A DNA stretch of 64,000 nt, taken from contig JADNRY010000046.1 in NCBI GenBank assembly GCA_015501585.1, positions 1 to 64,000 on the forward strand, written 5' to 3'. Below the pieces are notes generated by a model. That model searched no databases and was not told the DNA's origin. It saw nothing but the letters and a program-made list of their open reading frames with translations. The stretch comes from Rhodocollybia butyracea. Taxonomy: Eukaryota > Basidiomycota > Agaricomycetes > Agaricales > Omphalotaceae. The translations under genes and the position numbers were made by a program. Below are positions 58,926 to 64,000 of the stretch, in pieces; the stretch's first letter is position 1; each line of letters opens with the position of its first letter.

Positions 58926-59705
58926 CTAATCAAGATGGAGATAATGTCCTTTGATACCCTGTTTACATTTGTCGCAGTCTGCTCGAGGTCCCATGGCAAA
59001 CCGATGTTTCCGTGAAGGCGATGAGATATTAGGACTGGAAGCAGATGTCGAAATTGACATAGGGCTGTCGGTCATAGGGGTAGATGGTCGAATAACAGTC
59101 GAGAAACCCATAGGAAATGTTACTTCTGGCGTTGGAGGAAGAACATTTATAGATGGAGCGATGTGTTGAAGAATGGGGGCAGTGGTGAACTGAGGCTTTG
59201 CGTCGGGAGTGCGAGAAAAAGATGTTTGTAGAGGGGGAAGTTGTGGTCGACCCGAAGTGTCAGAGGCCGTTGTAGACGGATTTTGCTACGCTCAATTAGT
59301 CTCAACGGTAATGCATGAAAAACCATGACTTACTACTATGCCTGACTCAGTGGCCATGGCATAGTCTTCGATTGAAGGTGTTGTAAACAGTGGACTATCG
59401 ATTGTCAAGCTACCAGCTTGTTGAACCCAGTCTTCTGAAGGCTGTCGACTGCTACCTGCAGAGGAGGTATTGCGGAAGGAATGATTTGTTTGTGAAGAAG
59501 GATATACATTCACGGCGGCTAATGTAGGACGTTTCTGCAATAAAAAGATCAGCTTTGCGCAAGTTTTGGCGGAAGACGCGCTCACCGATGGACGACTGGG
59601 TGAATTGGTTTCGTCTGGAGAACGAGCGCGCTTGGTGGAATTTGAGTGGCCGTACGAAGGTAGCAGCGATGAAGGGGACTGCATATCAATCTCCATGGTC
59701 ATCAT
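58926..59705 (-). CDS. Small conserved fungal protein with a C-terminal Cys/His motif
   Basis: Three exons or more encode a protein of roughly 200 residues. The start is MMTMEIDMQSPSSLLPSYGH (start at 59705; a second ATG follows at 59702). The middle is Ser/Pro/Thr-rich (SRQPSEDWVQQAGSLTIDSP). The C-terminal exon ends RFAMGPRADCDKCKQGIKGH then YLHLD-stop. The last 20 residues contain Cys-X2-Cys-X6-His-X2-His, which may bind zinc. I do not know the function. The gene lies 220 bp from trehalose phosphorylase and 186 bp from the POL5 start, both on the minus strand. Confidence 0.65.
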
Positions 59706-59945
59706 GCCGGGAAGATGATGGTTGAAGAACAAAGGTGAAACTCGGATCGCATGTAAATCACGATTTTCATATTTTGCGCGTCTGAAGATAAAATCAAAAT
59801 TCTTCACACTACTACAAAGTGTACACATTACATGTCTAAATACAACCCAAGGCAAATTTCTACAGAGTACACCGCCGTTACCAAAAATGAGCTTGGAACA
59901 CGTCAGTTGATGCTCAGGTCCATCTGTTACAAAAAGATTTTGAGT

Positions 59946-62872
59946 TTATCCTTGAACGTTGAGACCCCCCCTTGGCAAGCGAGGTTCACCCTCCTTGTAG
60001 GGCTCGTTGGTCTCGGCGCGTAGCATGTCGTTTAACCATGCTCCGTTGGGTTGAATTTTTGTTTTCCTGGAGCCGAACATAACGGCCAAGTACAACCAAG
60101 CCTAAACCCATGGATCAGCATTATTGATACTGGAATCAAAAGAAAACACATACCGCGGCATTTCCTGCAAGACATAATAAGTATTTTGTCGATATTTTGA
60201 ATAAGAAACCACATACCAACAGTACCAACTTCATCTGATACATGAGTTTTCGCGTACTGAGACATCTTCTTCCATAACTCGGGATCCGTGTACAGTTCAA
60301 AGAGATGTTTAGCTACAGCGGCATTGTCACCTGGAGTCGTGAGATACCCGCTTTTACCATGTTCAACTTGAAGAGGAATACCGCCCGTTAGGCATGCAAC
60401 GATGGGGATTCCCGTGTGTATAGCTTCAGACACTTTGACTTCAAAGCCTTCGCGGGTGGACAGTTGGAGCGCGATTCTGGCGTTTGACATGAGAGCGTTC
60501 AGCACTGGAAACAAGTCAGTCTCTGTGGACCCTCAAAGTTACCATAAAAATCTTACATTGATCACTGGGGGGCAGCCTCATGACAACGATATCCTTAGCA
60601 TACTCCCTATACGCGTCGGAATAGATCAACTGGATAACCTGATCGTAGATGATGCTCGCATCGGGATCATCCACGGCGCCATGACCACAGACTAGCAACT
60701 GCGGGATGTCCTCCTCGGCCTTTGAGTGTGATGCATAGAGCTTCCTGAATCGCGCATAGGAATCTATGACGTTAGGAATACCCTTAGCGGGGTCAAAGCG
60801 AGCGACTTGGATGATGTATTCGCGATTCGGCCATTGAAGCTCGTTCATTTTCTCCCTGATGCAGAGACTGCGGAACTCGCCCATATAATAAGCCGAATCC
60901 CATGGATCAAGTTCTTTGTTCAAACCATCGAGCCTAAAAAAGATGGATTAAGTTGAATACAATAAAGTTTGAGGCACAACAGACCAATCGGTAGCAGCAC
61001 CTAGAAGAGCAACCTTTGAAGTCGGGACATCTTTTGGGACGAACTTGTTCACAGGATGACCTGGAATGGCAGTTTAAACTACAAAACATCCGAAAGAGTG
61101 AAACTACGTACTGATGAACAAATCAGCAAGCTGGATGTTGTTCCACAAATATTTCCACACTTCCTCCTGTGGTGATCCTGGTACGTGGACAAGACTAGCG
61201 AAATCAGTAATTGCGCTTCCCAACGATCGATGTATAAACTTACTCGCTACGAATCTCAATGTGAGAACGGTAGATAATCGGTAACTCTGGTCGAACTTTG
61301 CGAATTAATGGAATGAGACCCGGCATCTGAGGATCATCTTAAATAGGACAGGCCAAATGTCAGAACAGTAACGATAAGTTCGATCATAGACCAACCGATG
61401 AAAGCAACATCAACACCTCCTGCAGCCAAAGGTCCTCCATCCGCTGTCCATCGTAGGCCGTTCTTAAGGATCCATGCATCGAAATTATCCTTAGCATCCT
61501 GGGTGAGCCTGAGATCTGGAGAAGCAACACCTTGGAGGATGTTGTGGTTGTTCTTTGTCGTCCGGAAAACACTAGGCGATGGATTCGGAACGTACCTATG
61601 CCGAGAGTCAGTGCGTTCCAATAGCGCGGGGTCATTGGGTTTTGTGGGGTAACTACCGCGTTTAATTGAGTACTTACCACGCAGCATCAACATCAAGCAA
61701 GTTCAAGAAACGAATCAAGGCGTGTCGCATCTGTATAACGGTTCTTTCATAAAAGAACTATTCAAAATGCTGTCAAAAATACCTACCAAAGCGACACCGC
61801 CTGAACAAAAAAAAGACAATCAGAATTGATACGCGGTAGTACACCTTTAACATACCTCCTTGAGGGGTAGAAGAGAAGAACCCTATTTTAATGTTCTTCT
61901 CCCGTAATTCATCGGCGAGCTTGTTGATCGCATTCCAGGTTCTAAAACCTAACTTGAGAAGTGAAAAAGATATGCATGACAAGTAGTATACCCTGAGCCC
62001 ACGGTCTTGCGATATTCCTCCAGATCGTCCAGCAAATGAATTTTACCTGCTGCATCGACGGTGACTTGGTTGCGAGGACCAATCGTCAAACGAGGGTTGT
62101 TGCCAGGACCATAGTACATAAGACATTTACGCGCGGCCGAGTCTGCCTGTTCGTCAAGAGTCCGAGGGATCGGAAGTTTACCAGAGGCGTTAACACTGAG
62201 GTGAGTATTCCCAGCGGTAAGGTGGCCGGCATCTGCATATAACATGGGAGTCTCAGCACCCGACGCGAGGTAAGAACCTGTGGTGGAAGAGATGCGGTGC
62301 TTGACACTCTTCGTGAGGGAGTCGGTGTGGAATGGTTTGATGTTGAATACGATCGGAACGATGTCCATTTCAAGCCAGAGTCTGGTACAGATGTTCGGTG
62401 CCTGCAACAAAATGAATGAGATCTGAAAGGAAATGGTGAAGACATAAAATATTTACCTCTTTCAGTAATGCGAGAGTAACGCCCGCACCAAGAAACTTGC
62501 AAACATGTTCTTTAGAAAACTTGCGGAGAGTCTCTAGGATACTTTTTTCGATCTCCTTGCCCGTCTTTTCAAGAGCATTGGGAGAGTACGGGACCACGAC
62601 ATTTCCCCAATCAGTAGCATACACTGAATCATGAATCGATATGGAGATTTCGAACTGAGTGCCGTTGACGACGCTGCCAGCGATGCCAGCCCACATAGGC
62701 TAAAAAAGACACGGATAAACACGTATCTGCACGAGAGGATGAGGATGAGACATACGGTGAGACTGCTGTAGGCAACGGCGGCGATGTTGGGCCTCTTAGC
62801 ATCGCTAACGGACGAAAGACGACGCCTGACAGCCTCGGAAGTAACAGATTCGAATTTTTGAGTGGGAGCCAT
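59946..62872 (-). CDS. Trehalose phosphorylase (retaining, GT4 type)
   Basis: Fungal trehalose phosphorylase interconverts trehalose plus phosphate with glucose 1-phosphate plus glucose, central to carbon storage in mushrooms. The start MAPTQKFESVTSEAVRRRLS is at 62872. Blocks follow: MWAGIAGSVVNGTQFEISIS, DWGNVVVPYSPNALEKT, LGAGVTLALLKE, ADELREKNIKIGFFSSTPQG, YVPNPSPSVFRTTKNNHNIL, GGVDVAFI, and IIYRSHIEIRSDLVHVPGSP. The nucleotide/phosphate half has REYIIQVARFDPAKGIPNVI, LLVCGHGAVDDPDASIIYDQ, ALQLSTREGFEVKVSEAIHT and GIPIVACLTGGIPLQVEHGK, the EX7E retaining-GT pair. The C terminus is ETNEPYKEGEPRLPRGG. It is split by many short introns. It resembles the Neurospora clock-controlled gene ccg-9. 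Confidence 0.92.
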
Positions 62873-63024
62873 GATAGAGGGAACAAGTAAAAAAGTAGAG
62901 TCCTTTTATACTGTCTCGTTACATAGCGCGAGGCAAGGTTCCAGATTTTCATCTCCGATATGATCAATCATCGGCGCCACCATCAACGGCAGTATTTCCC
63001 TTTTCATTCTTGTCTCAAACTTTC
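62873..63024. promoter_or_regulatory. Bidirectional promoter between trehalose phosphorylase and a TFIIB-like gene
   Basis: The 152 bp between the two start codons are the only upstream region for both genes. A TTTTATA run near 62900-62910 could serve as a TATA element for the phosphorylase; this is tentative. Confidence 0.4.
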
Positions 63025-64000
63025 ATGTCTAGATGCTCAGAATGTGCTGGTTCTGTCATTTGGAACGAGGATGCTGGCTCTAATATCTGTACATCTTGTG
63101 GCACCTTAACTGATCCCACTCAACGTGTATTTGCAGATAGTAATGACCCTGCCGATAGTCAGTATTTCAACCCGTCTGCTCCGAATTCTCTCAAGCGTTT
63201 CCGTGGCGGTTCTAGCTGGAACTTGGCGGGCCAAAGCAAAGAAACAACAGCCAGGAATAATACAGTACGCGCTTCTCATTTACTTGCATTGTTCTATGCT
63301 CAAATTTCATTCAGTTCACCATCCATGCATTTATTAAATCCCTAACACTCACTCTCTCTGTGCCCGGTCTATCTCCTCGCGTCTGTACACTGTTTGACCA
63401 AGCTATGCAAACAATGCAGTTTCGCTGGGGCACAAAAGCAAAAATGGTCGCTGGAGCTTGCCTATCCATCGCTTTGCGAGAGACCGGGCGTCCAGACTTC
63501 CTCAAAGACATTGCGTTTCTCTCAGAACAGAACGACATTAGCGTAAAACGCACTCTCTCCTCCGTTCTTACTGCGCTGAAAATAACTCTCACTCCAACCG
63601 GCCCGACACAGTATCTCCCAACACTCCAATCCCATATCTCTTCCATTCTACAATCCTCAGCGGAGTCTTCCGGCATTAACGTTTTCCTTTACTCCGAGCT
63701 CAAGTCTCTTTCGCTCCAGTCTGCCATAGAGACTGCCCATCTTTTTATTGATACCCTGGCTCGCTTTGCTTTCGAAACAACCCTCTCTCAGCTCTCAAAT
63801 GCTGCGGTAGCGTGCGCCGTATTCATCTTATCCTTGGAAGCGGAAAAGCGCAGCCCTTTTAGTCATTTGACCGATATATCCGCCTCTTTTGCCAATCGAT
63901 GCCAAGTGTCAAAAGTATTAGTTATGCAACGATACCAAGTTTTACAGGACAACATAGCCAAGTGGATTGAAGAAGTGGAATGGTTGGACTCCTACCAGAA
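63025..64000 (+). CDS. TFIIB-like transcription factor (partial, continues past the window)
   Basis: The start at 63025 (MSRCSECAGSVIWNEDAGSN) gives an N-terminal zinc ribbon with CSECAG and ICTSCG (two Cys-X2-Cys pairs), followed by DPTQRVFADSNDPADSQYF. After an intron (about 63265-63315, joining NNT to FTIHAFIK) come helical cyclin-like repeats: AMQTMQFRWGTKAKMVAGAC, LSIALRETGRPDFLKDIAFL and TAHLFIDTLARFAFETTLSQ. The arrangement is that of TFIIB or its relatives BRF1 and Rrn7. Spacing and weak similarity prevent naming which. The frame is open to base 64000, so the C terminus is missing. Confidence 0.72.

Noticed and set aside
1..64000. tRNA genes, rRNA or CRISPR arrays
   Set aside because: I looked for the T-loop GGTTCGAAT core and for regular repeat-spacer patterns by eye and found none convincing.

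Overview
The window is nuclear DNA of a filamentous basidiomycete, most likely an agaricomycete mushroom. Genes are dense and broken by many introns of about 50-60 nt with GT-AG (and some GC-AG) ends. The proteins are fungal in type: DDB1, CAP/Srv2, the COMPASS subunit Ash2/Bre2, POL5, trehalose phosphorylase, a fungal protoglobin and a DUF6593-like protein. I found no ribosomal RNA, tRNA, CRISPR array or intact transposon.

Layout. 1-2.3 kb: imperfect repeats, a small gene with a disturbed frame and a zinc-knuckle ORF. 2.3-17 kb: DDB1 (-), a class I aldolase (+), a PhoD-like phosphatase (-), CAP (-), a mitochondrial release-factor-like gene and the LYR gene MZM1 (both -, one nucleotide apart), and histone H1 (+). 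17-22.3 kb: a five-exon Asterix-like ER gene, a Ser-rich membrane protein and Ash2/Bre2, all (-). 22.4-28.6 kb: a tandem duplication carrying a secreted FAD oxidase and the 5' part of a protoglobin gene. The first oxidase is intact, the second is broken; the first protoglobin is a stub, the second is complete. 28.6-40.3 kb: TAF7 (-) head to head with an E2 enzyme (+), NTAQ1 (-) head to head with a BTB gene (+), a DUF6593-like gene (+) and a very long Ser/Pro-rich protein (-). 40.3-44.5 kb: gene-poor, with a frameshifted HNH-nuclease-like gene. 44.5-64 kb: ATP12 (-)/MSH3 (+), an aspartic protease (-)/metallophosphoesterase (+), POL5 (-), a small unknown gene (-), and trehalose phosphorylase (-)/TFIIB-like (+, cut by the window end).

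Most genes are housekeeping: transcription (TAF7, TFIIB-like, Ash2), DNA repair (DDB1, MSH3), mitochondrial biogenesis (MZM1, release factor, ATP12), proteolysis (E2, NTAQ1, aspartic protease) and carbon metabolism (aldolase, trehalose phosphorylase). Many neighbours are head to head with only 66-190 bp between start codons, suggesting shared promoters. The accessory part is the oxidase/protoglobin duplication. The most unusual observations are the MZM1/release-factor junction (TAA-G-ATG overlapping an in-frame 55-nt intron that could fuse the two proteins), the oxidase/protoglobin duplication, and several introns with GC donors. Exon limits were derived by hand; where I give an exon sum it was checked to be a multiple of three. 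The annotation otherwise rests on recognition of protein families, without database searches.
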